Shown in pieces: positions 51,609 to 62,751 of a stretch of 64,000 nt of DNA; position 1 is the first letter of the stretch, and each line of letters starts with the position of its first letter. The DNA comes from DATDIC01 sp963764525 (GTDB lineage: Bacteria > Pseudomonadota > Alphaproteobacteria > Acetobacterales > Acetobacteraceae): contig CAVXTC010000043.1 of assembly GCA_963764525.1 (NCBI GenBank), positions 16,091 through 80,090 on the forward strand, read 5' to 3'. Below the pieces are notes generated by a model. It was not told the origin of the DNA. It did not search any database and was given only the letters and a program-made list of their open reading frames with translations. Both the position numbers and the translations under genes were made by a program.

Positions 51609-52757
51609 ATGACCCTCGCCCGGTACGCCGTACGGCCCGAGACCAGCCGCGGCCGGCTGCATCCGGAGCCGGAAGCCGCCACCCGCTCCCCCTGGCAGCG
51701 CGACCGCGACCGCGTCATCCACAGCTCCGCCTTCCGACGCCTGCAATACAAGACCCAGGTTTTCGTCAACCACGAGGGCGATTTCTTCCGCACTCGCCTG
51801 ACCCATTCGATCGAGGTGGCGCAGATCGCCCGCTCCGTCGCCCGCGCGCTTGGGCTGGATGAGGACCTGACGGAGGCGCTGGCGCTGGCCCACGACCTCG
51901 GCCATCCGCCGTTCGGCCACGCCGGGGAAGAAGCCCTGCGGCTGGCGATGAAGCCGTTCGGCGGCTTCGACCACAACGCGCAAAGCCTGCGCGTGGTCAC
52001 CCTGCTGGAGAGCCGTTACGCCGGCTTCGATGGGCTGAACCTGACCTGGGAAACACTGGAGGGGCTGGTCAAGCACAACGGCCCTTTGCCGAAGCCGCCC
52101 GCCTACATCGCCGATTACAACGAGCGCCACCGGCTGGACCTCAATACCCACGCCGCCGCCGAGGCGCAGGTGGCGGCGCTGGCGGACGACATCGCCTATC
52201 ACAGCCATGATTTGGACGACGGGTTGCGCGCCCGGCTGTTCGGCCCGGAGGAAATCGCCCATTTGCCGGTGGTCGGCGCGGCGCTGTCGGCAGCGCGCCG
52301 CGCCAGCCTGGACGTGCCGCCGCCGCGGCTGCGCCACGAAACCATCCGCCGGGTGATCGACGCCATGATCACCGACGTGATCGAGGAAGCCGGCCGGCGG
52401 CTGGCGAAGCTCGACCCGAAGGACGCCGACGGCATCCGCCGGGCCAAGCGCAAGATGGTGGCGTTCAGCGACCCGATGGAGGACGCCAACCAGGCGATCA
52501 AGGACTTCCTGTTCGCCCGCATGTACCGCCATTGGCGCGTGAACCGCATGACCGCCAAGGCGCGCCGGCTGACCGAGGAGCTGTTTCGCCTGCTGCATGC
52601 CGACCCCAGCCTGCTGCCCGACGACTGGCGTGCCCGGGCCGGCGAATCCGGCACTCAGCGGGCGGCCAGCACGGTGGGCGATTACGTCGCCGGCATGACC
52701 GACCGCTACGCGATGGACGAGCACCGGCGGCTGACGGATATCGCGGTTTCGGGATGA
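51609..52757 (+). CDS. dgt: dGTP triphosphohydrolase-like HD protein
   Basis: The 382-residue protein has RDRDRVIHSSAFRRLQYKTQ, RTRLTHSIEVAQIARSVARA (first His of the HD site) and LALAHDLGHPPFGHAGEEAL (HD pair). The C-terminal ITDVIEEAGRRLAKLDPKDA follows, as in dGTPase type 2 proteins. It hydrolyses dNTPs to deoxynucleosides and triphosphate. Frame intact. Its stop overlaps the start of the HNH-like gene (ATGA), whereas argS normally follows dgt in relatives. Confidence 0.92.
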   Translation: MTLARYAVRPETSRGRLHPEPEAATRSPWQRDRDRVIHSSAFRRLQYKTQVFVNHEGDFFRTRLTHSIEVAQIARSVARALGLDEDLTEALALAHDLGHPPFGHAGEEALRLAMKPFGGFDHNAQSLRVVTLLESRYAGFDGLNLTWETLEGLVKHNGPLPKPPAYIADYNERHRLDLNTHAAAEAQVAALADDIAYHSHDLDDGLRARLFGPEEIAHLPVVGAALSAARRASLDVPPPRLRHETIRRVIDAMITDVIEEAGRRLAKLDPKDADGIRRAKRKMVAFSDPMEDANQAIKDFLFARMYRHWRVNRMTAKARRLTEELFRLLHADPSLLPDDWRARAGESGTQRAASTVGDYVAGMTDRYAMDEHRRLTDIAVSG

Positions 52758-53281
52758 CGCGGGTTGGATCGGGCACCGGATCGGCATCAGGGAGTTTTCC
52801 GGCGCAAACGCGCCAGGCCTGCAAGCACGTTGCCGAGGCCCAGCATCTTATCCACTGCCACGAGATCTACGACTTTCCTGACCCGATGGTCGTCAGGTTG
52901 GAACGGGTGGTGCTGCTCTGCTGGCGTTGCCACGACGCAGTGCACTTTGAACGCACGAGGCACCGCAGCGACCAGAAGCATATCGACGAGATCGCCGCGC
53001 ACTACTGCGCCGTCAACGACGGTCTCTCCGACAGGGCGTTCGAGCGGGACGCAGAAAAGACCTTCCGCCGCATGCTGGCAATCCGCAAGTCGTATGGTGG
53101 TCCCGCTGCCGCACCGCAGATCGATTATGGGCCATACCAGGTCCTAATCGATAGGTATCAGATGAAACGGAGACGGCGAGAACTGGACACTTCCGACCAA
53201 TACGACGACGACGAGTTTGAGATGCTGCCGGACCACGAATGTCCGCAAACCACGGCGATGTGGCGGGAGTGTTTCGGCTAG
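52754..53281 (+). CDS. Putative HNH-like zinc-binding protein
   Basis: This 175-residue protein starts MTRVGSGTGSASGSFPAQTR. It holds a pattern of metal-binding type: QACKHVAEAQHLIHCHEIYD, then VRLERVVLLCWRCHDAVHFE, with CH, CxxCH and a further H. This resembles small HNH endonuclease-like proteins in which the CxxCHxxxH half binds zinc. The C-terminus is charged (KRRRRELDTSDQYDDDEFEM). It sits between dgt and a toxin-antitoxin module. The function is only suggested. Confidence 0.5.
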   Translation: MTRVGSGTGSASGSFPAQTRQACKHVAEAQHLIHCHEIYDFPDPMVVRLERVVLLCWRCHDAVHFERTRHRSDQKHIDEIAAHYCAVNDGLSDRAFERDAEKTFRRMLAIRKSYGGPAAAPQIDYGPYQVLIDRYQMKRRRRELDTSDQYDDDEFEMLPDHECPQTTAMWRECFG

Positions 53282-53481
53282 AGAACCGGCATCCATACGA
53301 CTAGCGGGGCGACCCTTCGGATGCACCGGGTTTGGTTCAGAGGCGTTGCCGGACAATGCAGCGAGCCACGCCTTTCATTGTGCCCTCGGCTTCGAGGAAA
53401 GCGAACGAATTGTCGCCTTTCGCAAGCTGCTGTGACAAAGCTGACCGCTGCGTGGCGGATCTAGGCAGTCGGGTGAGCAGC

Positions 53482-53519
53482 TTGACAAGGGGAGTCATGG
53501 TGACCACCTGTGGTCACCA
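53482..53519 (+). promoter_or_regulatory. Promoter/operator of the Phd-VapC module
   Basis: TTGACA at 53482-53487 can serve as a -35 box. Just downstream, TGGTGACCAC (53498-53507) and GTGGTCACCA (53510-53519) form a perfect 10-bp inverted repeat with a 2-nt spacer, ending 15 nt before the antitoxin ATG. The position fits an operator bound by the Phd/YefM-type antitoxin. No clean -10 box is obvious. Confidence 0.65.
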
Positions 53520-53534
53520 CATGAGGATCCCCCC

Positions 53535-53777
53535 ATGAACACACTCCACCTCCGTGAGGCCAAGGCTACCTTCTCCGCCGTCGTGGAAGCCGCCGAACGC
53601 GGCGAAGCCACGGTGGTGACGAAACATGGCCGTCCGGCCGCCATGGTCGTTCCGGTAGAAGAGGGGCGTCGTCTGTTCGCGGACGTCCGGCCTTCGTTTG
53701 CGTCCCTGCTCATGGCGATTCCCCACGAGTTGCAGACCGAACGCGACCCGTCTCCCGTGCGCGACGTCGATCTGTGA
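53535..53777 (+). CDS. Phd/YefM family antitoxin
   Basis: This 80-residue protein starts MNTLHLREAKATFSAVVEAA. ERGEATVVTKHGRPAAMVVP follows, the standard Phd/YefM DNA-binding half, then an acidic/proline tail (RDPSPVRDVDL) for toxin binding. Its stop overlaps the toxin start as GTGA (53774-53777). Intact. Confidence 0.9.
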   Translation: MNTLHLREAKATFSAVVEAAERGEATVVTKHGRPAAMVVPVEEGRRLFADVRPSFASLLMAIPHELQTERDPSPVRDVDL

Positions 53778-54229
53778 CGGGCTACCTGCTCGACACCAGC
53801 ATCGTCAGCGCCTTCGCCCCCGGCAAGCCGGCGATCCCCTCCGAATCGGCAGCCTGGTTTGAGCGGCAAGCTGATTGCCTGTTCCTTTCGGCGGTGTCCG
53901 TGGTCGAGATCGAGTCGGGCATCCATCGCCTCCGGCGAACCGGCGCGGAGCGACGGGCTGATGACCTGCGGGATTGGTTTGGCCGCCTGTTAACCTTGTA
54001 CGGAGAACGGATTCTTCCCCTCGACACCGGCACCGCGCGAAATGCCGGCATCATGACCGACACCGCCAGGGCGGCGGGCCAAAATCCCGGCTTCGCGGAC
54101 ATTGCGATTGCCGCCACGGCTGAAACCCGCGGGATGATCGTCCTGACCCGGAATACGAAGCATTTCGGACCGCTTGGCGTACCGGTTCTCGACCCCTTTG
54201 AAATCATAGCGCCCCCGCCCCGCGCATGA
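53774..54229 (+). CDS. vapC: VapC-type PIN ribonuclease toxin
   Basis: The 151-residue PIN protein has TGYLLDTSIVSAF (first Asp), AVSVVEIESGIHRL (Glu), PGFADIAIAATAETRG (Asp) and VLTRNTKHFGPLGVPVLDPF. All acidic positions of the PIN site are present. GTG start at 53774. Its stop overlaps the argS start (ATGA at 54226-54229), so argS may depend on ribosomes finishing the toxin gene. Confidence 0.9.
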   Translation: MTGYLLDTSIVSAFAPGKPAIPSESAAWFERQADCLFLSAVSVVEIESGIHRLRRTGAERRADDLRDWFGRLLTLYGERILPLDTGTARNAGIMTDTARAAGQNPGFADIAIAATAETRGMIVLTRNTKHFGPLGVPVLDPFEIIAPPPRA

Positions 54230-55660
54230 CCGACCTGTTCCACCAGATCCGCTCCCGTGTCCTGGCCGCATTGCGCGACATCGCCCCCGACCTGCCGGAC
54301 GACATCGCCGCGCGCGTGGAGGTCACACCGGCGCGCGACCCGGCGCATGGCGACATGGCGACCAACGCCGCCCTGGTCGCGGCCAAGGCGGCGCGTCAGG
54401 CCCCGGCCCGGATCGCCGCGGCACTGGTGGAAAAGCTCCGCGTCGCCCCCGAACTCGCCGACGCCACCGCCGCCGGGCCCGGATTCGTGAACCTGCGCCT
54501 CATGTCCGACACCTTGCGCGCCCTGCTCCCGGCGATCCTGCGTACCGGCAAGTCCTTCGGCGACAGCGCGGCCGGCGCCGGCCTGCCGGTCAATGTCGAA
54601 TACGTCTCCGCAAATCCCACCGGCCCGATGCATATCGGCCATTGCCGCGGCGCCGTGGTGGGCGATGCGCTGGCCAACCTGATGGCCAAGGCCGGTTACG
54701 CCGTCACCAAGGAATACTACATCAACGACTCCGGCGCCCAGGTCAGCGCACTGGCCTGGGCCACCTATTGGCGCTACCTGCAGGCGATCGGCTCGCCGCT
54801 CACCGAGGCGGAGTTTCACGACCAGGTTCCCGGCGGACTGCAATACCGCGGCGAGTATCTGATCCCGATCGGCCAGCTGCTTGCCTCCGCCTACGGCACC
54901 TCGCTCGCCCAGCCCGATCTCGGCATCGCCGCGCCGGAGCTCTGGATCGACACTGTGCGCGACTTCGCCATCGACGCTATGATGGCTGATATCCGCGCCG
55001 ATCTGCACGCGCTCGGCGTCGAGCATGCGGTGTTCAGCTCCGAACGCGCGCTGCTTCATCACGGCGCCGCGGATGCGCTGATCGAGCGGTTGCGCGCGGA
55101 AGGACTGGTCTATGAAGGGACCCTCGACCCGCCCAAGGGCAAGCTGCCGGAAGACTGGGAGCCGCGCCCGCAGACGCTGTTCCGGTCCACGCGGTTCGGC
55201 GACGACATCGACCGGCCGCTGCGCAAGTCCGATGGCTCGAACACCTATTTCGCCAACGACATCGCCTATCACGCCGACAAGGTGGCGCGCGGCGCCGGGC
55301 TGCTGATCGACGTGCTCGGCGCCGATCACGGCGGTTACGTGTCCCGCTTGAATGCGGCGGTGCAGGCCGTGTCGCACGGCGAAGCGAGGCTGGAGGCGGT
55401 GCTGTGCCAGATCGTGCACGTGCTGCGCGCCGGTCAGCCGGTGCGCATGTCCAAGCGGGCCGGTACCTTCGTGACATTGCGCGACCTGCTGGAAGAGGTC
55501 GGCAAGGACGCGGTCCGCTTCACCATGCTGACCCGCAAGGCCGACGCGCAGATGGAATTCGACCTCGACCAGGTGACCGCGCAGAGCCGTGATAACCCGG
55601 TGTTCTATGTGCAGTACGCGCATGCCCGTTGCCGCTCCGTGCTGCGGGCCGCGACCGAGA
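54226..55660 (+). CDS. argS: Arginyl-tRNA synthetase, 3' end missing at a sequence junction
   Basis: The first 478 residues are normal ArgS: N-terminal additional domain, VEYVSANPTGPMHIGHCRGA (HIGH motif), KEYYINDSGAQVSALAWATY and MSKRAGTFVTLRDLLEEVG (KMSKS region), ending at NPVFYVQYAHARCRSVLRAA. Then all similarity stops near 55,650. The expected 100 or so residues of the anticodon-binding domain are replaced by isochorismate synthase sequence. It is an essential gene, so a true truncation is very unlikely; the break marks a chimeric join. Confidence 0.88.
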
Positions 55661-55670
55661 TGTGCAGGCC
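55640..55670. other. Probable chimeric junction, alphaproteobacterial to actinobacterial sequence
   Basis: Upstream of about 55,650 the sequence encodes ArgS in one frame. From 55,659 another frame begins DVQAVGEAVRRITHT, part of an isochorismate synthase. GACCGAGATG around 55,653-55,661 could belong to either side. No terminal repeats, integrase or tRNA gene is present at the point of change. Confidence 0.75.
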
Positions 55671-56450
55671 GTCGGCGAGGCCGTGCGCAGGATCACGCAC
55701 ACCGCCGACTGCGCAAGATCGTCCTCGCCCGGGACCTGTACGCGGCCGACGACCACCCGATCGACGCCCGCGTGCTGCTGCGCAGGCTCGCCGCCCGCTA
55801 CCCGGACTGCTACACGTTCGCCTGCGACGGCCTGGTAGGCGCGACTCCCGAGCTGCTCGTCCGGCGCGACGGCCGCGAGGTGAGCTCGCTGGTGCTGGCC
55901 GGCACCACCCCGCGCGGCGGCACCGTCGCCGAAGACAGGCGCTCGCGCGGGTTGCTCGCCGACGCGAAGAAGAACGAGGAACACGTCTACGCCGTCACCT
56001 CGATGCAGGAGACGCTCGGCCCGCTGTGCGAGAGCCTGGACGTGGCGCCGCGCCCCGTGCTGCTCAGGCTGCCCAACCTGCAGCACCTCGGCACCCACGT
56101 CGGCGGCACCCTGGCCGAGGACAAGTCCGCGCTGGCGCTGGCGGCCGCCGTGCACCCCACCGCCGCGGTGTGCGGCACGCCGACCGGCGCGGCGATGGAG
56201 CTGATCCGCGAGCTCGAGCAGATGGACCGGGAGCGCTACGCCGGCCCGGTCGGCTGGGTGGACGCGGACGGCAACGGCGAGTGGGGCATCGCGCTGCGCT
56301 GTGCCCAGCTCGATGGCCGGACCGCCCGGCTGTTCGCCGGCTGCGGCATCGTCGCCGGCTCCGACCCAGCGCCGAACTCGCCGAGGCACAAGTGAAGTTC
56401 CGCCCCATGCGCACCGCCCTGGAGCAGCCCGCCTGCGCGTCCGCCGCCGG
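55659..56450 (+). CDS. Isochorismate synthase (MenF/EntC family), 5' end missing, two frameshifts
   Basis: The C-terminal chorismate-binding domain is clear: LRKIVLARDLYAADDHPIDA, GATPELLVRRDGREVSSLVL, AGTTPRGGTVAEDRRS, CGTPTGAAMELIRELEQMDR, YAGPVGWVDADGNGEWGIAL and LFAGCGIVAGSDP. The sequence style is actinobacterial. Shifts lie near 55,706 and 56,370. The latter leads to AELAEAQVKFRPMRTALE, the expected end. About 130 or more N-terminal residues are absent at the junction. It makes isochorismate for menaquinone or siderophores. Exact stop unclear. Confidence 0.8.
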
Positions 56451-56717
56451 CGCCGGGCGCGGCGCGGCTTGGGCGCGCGAGGCAACCCATCCACCCAAAC
56501 CCCACAGCCAGCCTGACTACATAACGTTCTTTGTCGTCAGGATCTTCCGCGGTCACCGGACGCGCTTCCTTTACCATTCGCTGCCACATGACTACATTGC
56601 GCTACTGCGGGAATGTACCGTCGGACAGAGGTAGCGGTAACGGCGCACGCAATAGCGGGGATCTACGCGCCAGGCGATCAGGCGGTTCCTGGCAGACCCG
56701 GCGCGCGCCAAAACTAG

Positions 56718-58652
56718 ATGAACAGTGAGGAGCTGCCCAAAATGGGGGCATTCCCAACAGCGCACCGGCGCCGGGCCGCGAAGCCTCGCCGCATGGTGCG
56801 CGCTGCGGCCATACGCGCTCATCGGCGGCGGCCTGCAGCAGCAGCGGCGGCAACGGGACCGGCGGGAACGGGTCGGGCGCCGGCACGAAGATCACCGGCG
56901 GCACCGCCACCTACGCGCTGCCGCCGCTCGACCCCGAACTACATATTCCCGTTCTCAAGCAGCACCTATTTCAGTGGTGAACTTCGAGGAGTTCCAGTAC
57001 CTGATGTACCGGCCGCTGTACTGGTTCGGGAACGGCGCCAGCCCGACGCTGAACACCAGCCTGAGCCTGGCCGATCCGCCGGAGTACAACGGTAACAAGG
57101 TCACGATCACCATGAAGCGCTGGAAGTGGTCCAACGGCGAGAACGTTACCGCCGAGGACGTGGTGTTCTGGATCCACATGATGCAGGCGGTCGCCCAGAC
57201 CGACTGGGGCGCCTTCGTCCCCGGCCTGTTCCCGACGCAACATCAGCAACGTGAAGGCGGCGGCCCACCGACGCTGACCATGACGATGGACAAGCAGTAC
57301 AACCCGACCTGGTTCACCTACAACGAGCTCAGCCAGCTCACCCCGATGCCGATGGCCTGGGACAAGACCGCGGGCGGCCCGAGCGACTGCACCGCCAACG
57401 GTGGCCGACTGCGCCAAGGTCTACAGCTACCTGGACAGCCAGTCCAAGGCGCTGTGACCTGGGTGGGCTCGTCCCGCATGTGGTCGGTCGTCGACGGCCC
57501 GTGGCAGCTGCAGAGCTTCAACTCCGACGGCAACTCCACGTTCGTCCCCAACAAGAGCTACTCCGGCCCGGTCAAGCCGACCCTGGCCAGGTTCGAGGAG
57601 CTCCCGTTCACGACCGAGAGCGCCGAGTACAACGTGCTCCAGGCGGCGGGCCGGCAGCGGGGCAGAAGATCGACGTCGGCTACATGCCGACGCACGACGC
57701 GCCGACCAAGCCGGCCAACGCGACCGTCGGCACCAACCCGGTCAACGGGTACACGCTCGACCCGCTGTACCAGTGGGGCATCAACTACTTCCCGGTCAAC
57801 TTCCAGTCCACCACCGGCAACGGCCCGATCCTCAAGCAGCTGTACTTCCGCCAGGCGCTCGCAGTACCTGATGAACCAGCAGGCGATCATCAGCGGCCCG
57901 CTGCGCGGGTACGGCTGCCTACACGGTCGGGCCGGTCGGGACCTACCCGGCGAACCCGTACCTGTCGGCGAAGGGCAAGGCAGGGCGACCCGTTCCCGTT
58001 CAACCCCGCCAAGGCCAAGGAGCTGCTGACCAGCCACGGCTGGAAGGTCATGCCGAACGGCGTGACCACCTGCACGGACCCGGCCGCAGTGCGGCGCGGG
58101 CGTCAGGCAGGGCCAGGGGCTCAGTTCAACCTGCCCGTACGCGACCGGCACCAACTGGATCGACGCGGAGATGAGCCAGCTCCAGTCGAACGCGTCCCTG
58201 GTGGGCATCAAGCTGAACCTCCAGCCGAAGCTGTTCAACCAGGTGACCGCGATCGGCGCGCCGCAACTGCGTGGTCGCGAACACTTCCTGCGACTGGGAC
58301 ATGGCGCAGTGGGGCGGCGGCTGGTCGTTCGTCCCCGACTACTACCCGACCGGTGAGACGCTGTTCCTGTCCGGCTCGGGCGCGAACTCCGGCGGCTACA
58401 GCGACAGCGAGAACGACTCGCTGATCAACCAGACGCTGACCTCGAACTCGACCGACGGCGCTGGTCAAGTGGCAGGACTACCTGGCCCGCAGGTCCCGTT
58501 CATCTGGCAGCCCGAACGGCGCGTACTACCGATGACCGAGGTCGTCAACAACCTCCAGGGCGTGATCCCGCAGAGCACCACCGCGCAACATCAACCCGGA
58601 GAACTGGTACTTCACCAAGTCAGCGCAGAAAGCACAGGTACCGGAAACGTGA
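56718..58652 (+). CDS. Peptide ABC substrate-binding lipoprotein (SBP_bac_5 type), many frameshifts
   Basis: After repair the start reads MNSEELPKMGAF... followed by a basic region and a lipobox-like LIGGAC, then SSSGGNGTGGNGSGAGTK, as in actinobacterial lipoproteins. The body includes NFEEFQYLMYRPLYWFGNGA, WSNGENVTAEDVVFWIHMMQ, QLYFRQALQYLMNQQAI (one base removed) and DWDMAQWGGGWSFVPDYYPT, the family-5 solute-binding fold. It ends AQVPET at 58650-58652. At least ten shifts are needed, including 56,936, 57,238, 58,264, 58,514 and 58,586, where one base precedes AAC or ACC. First gene of a peptide transporter operon. Confidence 0.8.
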
Positions 58653-59605
58653 TTGGCTTCCTGATCCGCAGGCTGCTGCAGGCGGTCATCGTCGTGCTGA
58701 TGGTCACGATGATCACCTTCATCTTGCTGCGGGCCATCCCCGGCAACCTGGCGGTTGCGATACTCGGCCCGGCGAGCTACCGCAACCCCGCCGCTGCTGG
58801 CCCAGTTCAACCACCAGTACGGCTTCGACAAGCCGTGGTTCGGCCAGTACCTGCTGTGGCTGGGCCACCTGCTCCAGGGCAACCTGGGCTACTCCTGGAA
58901 CCTGGACCAGTCGGTCGCGTCGCTGCTCGGCAGCCACCTGCCCAAGACCGTCATTCTTGTCGGCATCTCGACAATCCTCGCGCTGATCATCGCGATGCCG
59001 GTCGGGCCTGTGGCAGGCGGTGCGCCGCAACAGCCCGGTCGACTACACCTTCACCGCCTGTCGTTCCTGTTCTACGCGGCGCCGACGTTCTTCGTCGGTA
59101 CCGTGCTGATCCTGGTGTTCCGGTCAAGCTGCATGGTTCGGCCCGAGCGCCCGCAGGGCGGCCTGTGGAACGACCTGACCGATCTGCGCGACCTGACGCT
59201 GCCGGTCGTCACGCTGGCGCTCGTGACGATCGCGCTGTTCAGCCGGTACATGCGCTCGGCGGTGCTGGACAACGTCACCGAGGACTACATCCGCACCGCC
59301 CGCGCAAAGGGCGCATCGCGCAGCCGCGTGCTGTTCCGGCACGTGCTGCGCAACTCGCTGATCCCGATCGCGACCCTGCTCGGCCTGTCGCTGCCCGGCG
59401 ATCTTGTCCGGCGCGCTGATCACCGAGTCGGTGTTCAACTACCCGGGCATGGGCTACCTGTTCTTCAAGCCGGCGCAGAGCCAGGACTACCCCACGCTGC
59501 TCGGCTTCGTCATCGTGGTCGCGATCGCGACCGTGGTCGGGTCGCTGATCGCCGACATCGCTGTACGCCGTGCTCGATCCGCGAGTGAGGTACGCCCGGT
59601 CATGA
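58649..59605 (+). CDS. Peptide ABC permease (DppB type), several frameshifts
   Basis: GTG start overlapping the lipoprotein stop (GTGA). VIGFLIRRLLQAVIVVLMVT and FILLRAIPGNLAVAILGPAS are the DppB N-terminus. FNHQYGFDKPWFGQYLLWLG, RYMRSAVLDNVTEDYIRTAR, AKGASRSRVLFRHVLRNSLI (EAA loop) and ESVFNYPGMGYLFFKPAQSQ follow. Shifts occur near 58,795, 59,010, 59,130, 59,400 and 59,570. The repaired end is LYAVLDPRVRYARS with a stop at 59603-59605 that overlaps the next ATG. Confidence 0.8.
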
Positions 59606-60535
59606 GCGCTGCTCGACCTGGCACGGAAGACGCCTTGGCCCGCCGCGACGCGGCGACGCTCACCCCGGGCGCTCCCGGCAGGGGCAAGCCCCGCGGCATG
59701 TTCGCGCCGCGGCCTGGAGGTGTTCGTCGAGAACAGGCTCGCGATCGTCGGCGTGGTCATCCTCGTGCTGATCTGCGGCGTTCTGCTTCATCGGGCCGCT
59801 GTTCTACCACACCGACCAGGTGCACGTGAACCTGGCGAACGAGAACCTGCGCCCGGGCACGGGGCACCCGCTCGGCACCGACGCCAACGGCTACGACGTG
59901 CTCGGCCGGCTGATGGTCGGCGGCCAGATCTCGCTGGAGGTCGGGCTGGCCGCCGGCGATCCTCGCCACCGTAGTGGGCACGCTCTGGGGCGCGGTGGCC
60001 GGGTACTTCGGCGGCGCCGTGGACGCGGTCATGATGCGGCTGGTGGACTCGCTGCTGGCGATCCCGACGCTGTTCCTGGCCCTGGTCGTGGTCTCCATGT
60101 TCCCGCCCACCGAGGCCGAGCTGATCCTCGTCATCGCGCTGACGTCGTGGCTGACCACGTCCCGGCTGATCCGCGGCGAGGCGCTGTCGCTGCGGATCCG
60201 CGACTACGTCCAGGCGATGCGGGTGATGGGCGGCGGCGGCGCCCGCGCGGTGTTCCGGCACATCGCGCCCAACGCGGTCGGCACGATCGTCGTCAACGCG
60301 ACGTTCCAGGTGGCCGACGCGATCCTGCTCGTCGTCGCGCTGTGCTACCTCGGCCTGGGCATCCGGCCGCCGCAGACCGACTGGGGCGGCATGCTCACCG
60401 CGGCCTCAACTACGTCTACGACGGCTACTGGTGGCTGATCTGCCCGGCCGGCCTGGCGATCATCCTCGTCGTCATCGCGATCAACTTCATCGGCGACGCG
60501 CTCCGGGACGCGTTCGAGGTAAGGCTGCAGCGGCG

Positions 60536-60539
<4 letters not shown>
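59602..60539 (+). CDS. Peptide ABC permease (DppC type), several frameshifts
   Basis: ATG at 59602 overlaps the previous stop. After a polar N-terminus, LEVFVENRLAIVGVVILVLI is the first helix, followed by HPLGTDANGYDVLGRLMVGG, ISLEVGLA, LWGAVAGYFGGAVDAVMMRL, SWLTTSRLIRGEALSLRIRD (EAA loop) and NYVYDGYWWLICPAGLAIIL, ending FEVRLQRR. Shifts lie near 59,712, 59,785, 59,958 and 60,405. The stop (60537-60539) overlaps the ATPase start. Confidence 0.8.
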
Positions 60540-61565
<1,026 letters not shown>

Positions 61566-62672
61566 ATGGACGACCCGATGGCCGAGTGCGCGGCGGTCGC
61601 GGCCGGGGCCGCGGTCCGACCGCTCCGTCGGCACGCGGGCGGACGGTCGCGAAGGAGGCGCGGGCGACTCCGCCGGACGACGGCGCTTGCTTCGACTCGA
61701 CCTGGTGAAGAACTTCACGGTCACCGCCGGGGCCGTACTGCAACGGAAGGTCGGCGAGGTCTCGGCCGTAGCAGATGTGTCGTTCGGGTATCCCCGGGGA
61801 CGACGTTCGGGCTGGTCGGAGAGTCGGGGTGCGGGAAGACGACGATCGGGACGGCTGATCGTCGGCCTGGAAAAGCCGACCGGCGGCACGATCCTGCTCG
61901 ACGGACAATAATATCACCACCTCCCCGCTCGCGTGCGTCGGCGCTAGTCGCGGAACGTGCAGCTGATGTTCCAGGACTCGTACGCGGCGATGGATCCGCG
62001 GATGCGGGTCGGGACGATCCTGCGCGAGCCGCTGGTGATCCAGGGCGACGGGTCGCGGGCCGAGCAGCGCGGCGGATCAAGCAGATCGTGGACGAGGTGG
62101 GCCTGCCCGCGTCGGCGGTGGACCGGTATCCGCACGAGTTCTCCGGCGGGCAGCGGCAGCGGCTCGGGCTGGCCCGGGCGCTGATCCTGCAGCCCGACCT
62201 GATCGTGGCGGACGAGCCGGTGTCCGCACTCGACGTGTCCATCCAGGCGCAGATCCTGAACCTGATGCGCGACCTGCAGCGCGAGCCGGGCTCACCTACC
62301 TGTTCATCTCGCACGACCTGTCCGTGGTCCGGTACATGGCGGACACGATCGGCGTCATGTACCTGGGCAAGCTGGTCGAGATCGGCCCCGCCGACGAGGT
62401 GTACGCCAGGCCGGCGCACCCGTACACCAAGGGCCTGATCGACACCGTGCCGGTTGCCGACCCGGGTGCGGAACGGGCCAAGGAGCACCAGGGCGTGCGC
62501 GGCGAGCTGCCCTCGGCGATCGACCCGCCGTCCGGCTGCCGGTTCCGCACCCGCTGCCCGCGCGCCCAGGACATGTGCGCCGCGCGAGGAGCCGCTGCTG
62601 CGCCCGTTCAGCGCGGCGGGCCACCAGGCGGCGTGCCACTTCCCGCTCCGCGAACCGGACGAGGCCTGCTAG
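61566..62672 (+). CDS. Peptide ABC ATPase (DppF type), many frameshifts
   Basis: The start is uncertain; an ATG at 61566 (MDDPMAECAAV) is one option. Recognisable parts are LLRLDLVKNFTVTAGAVLQR, GLVGESGCGKTT (Walker A), NVQLMFQDSYAAMDPRMRVG, YPHEFSGGQRQRLGLARALI (signature), LIVADEPVSALDVSIQAQIL (Walker B) and SGCRFRTRCPRAQDMCA, ending HFPLREPDEAC with TAG at 62670-62672. Shifts near 61,690, 61,795, 61,850, 61,910, 62,072, 62,290 and 62,585. Completes the B-C-D-F set. Confidence 0.75.
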
Positions 62673-62737
62673 CCGCGCGTCGCGCTTCCGCGCTTGTTGC
62701 TGTTATCATTCGCGGCATGCGATTGGGGGTACTTAGC

Positions 62738-62751
62738 ACCCATATATGGGT
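62738..62751. promoter_or_regulatory. 14-bp perfect palindrome in an AT-richer intergenic region
   Basis: ACCCATATATGGGT is fully self-complementary. It lies in the 263-nt gap (62,673-62,935) between the convergent ends of the ATPase gene and the VOC gene, in a patch of clearly lower GC than the surrounding actinobacterial DNA. No other gene is seen in the gap. It could be an operator, but its place between two gene ends makes that uncertain. Confidence 0.35.

Noticed and set aside
53282..53534. Possible small gene between the HNH-like and Phd genes
   Set aside because: Short frames such as 53,332-53,538 have no motif and overlap the operator; nothing supports translation.
54226..56634. One long frame suggests an 802-residue ArgS with a novel C-terminus
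   Set aside because: After about 55,650 this frame is an out-of-frame reading of isochorismate synthase and later arginine/alanine-rich nonsense; the real coding frame differs.
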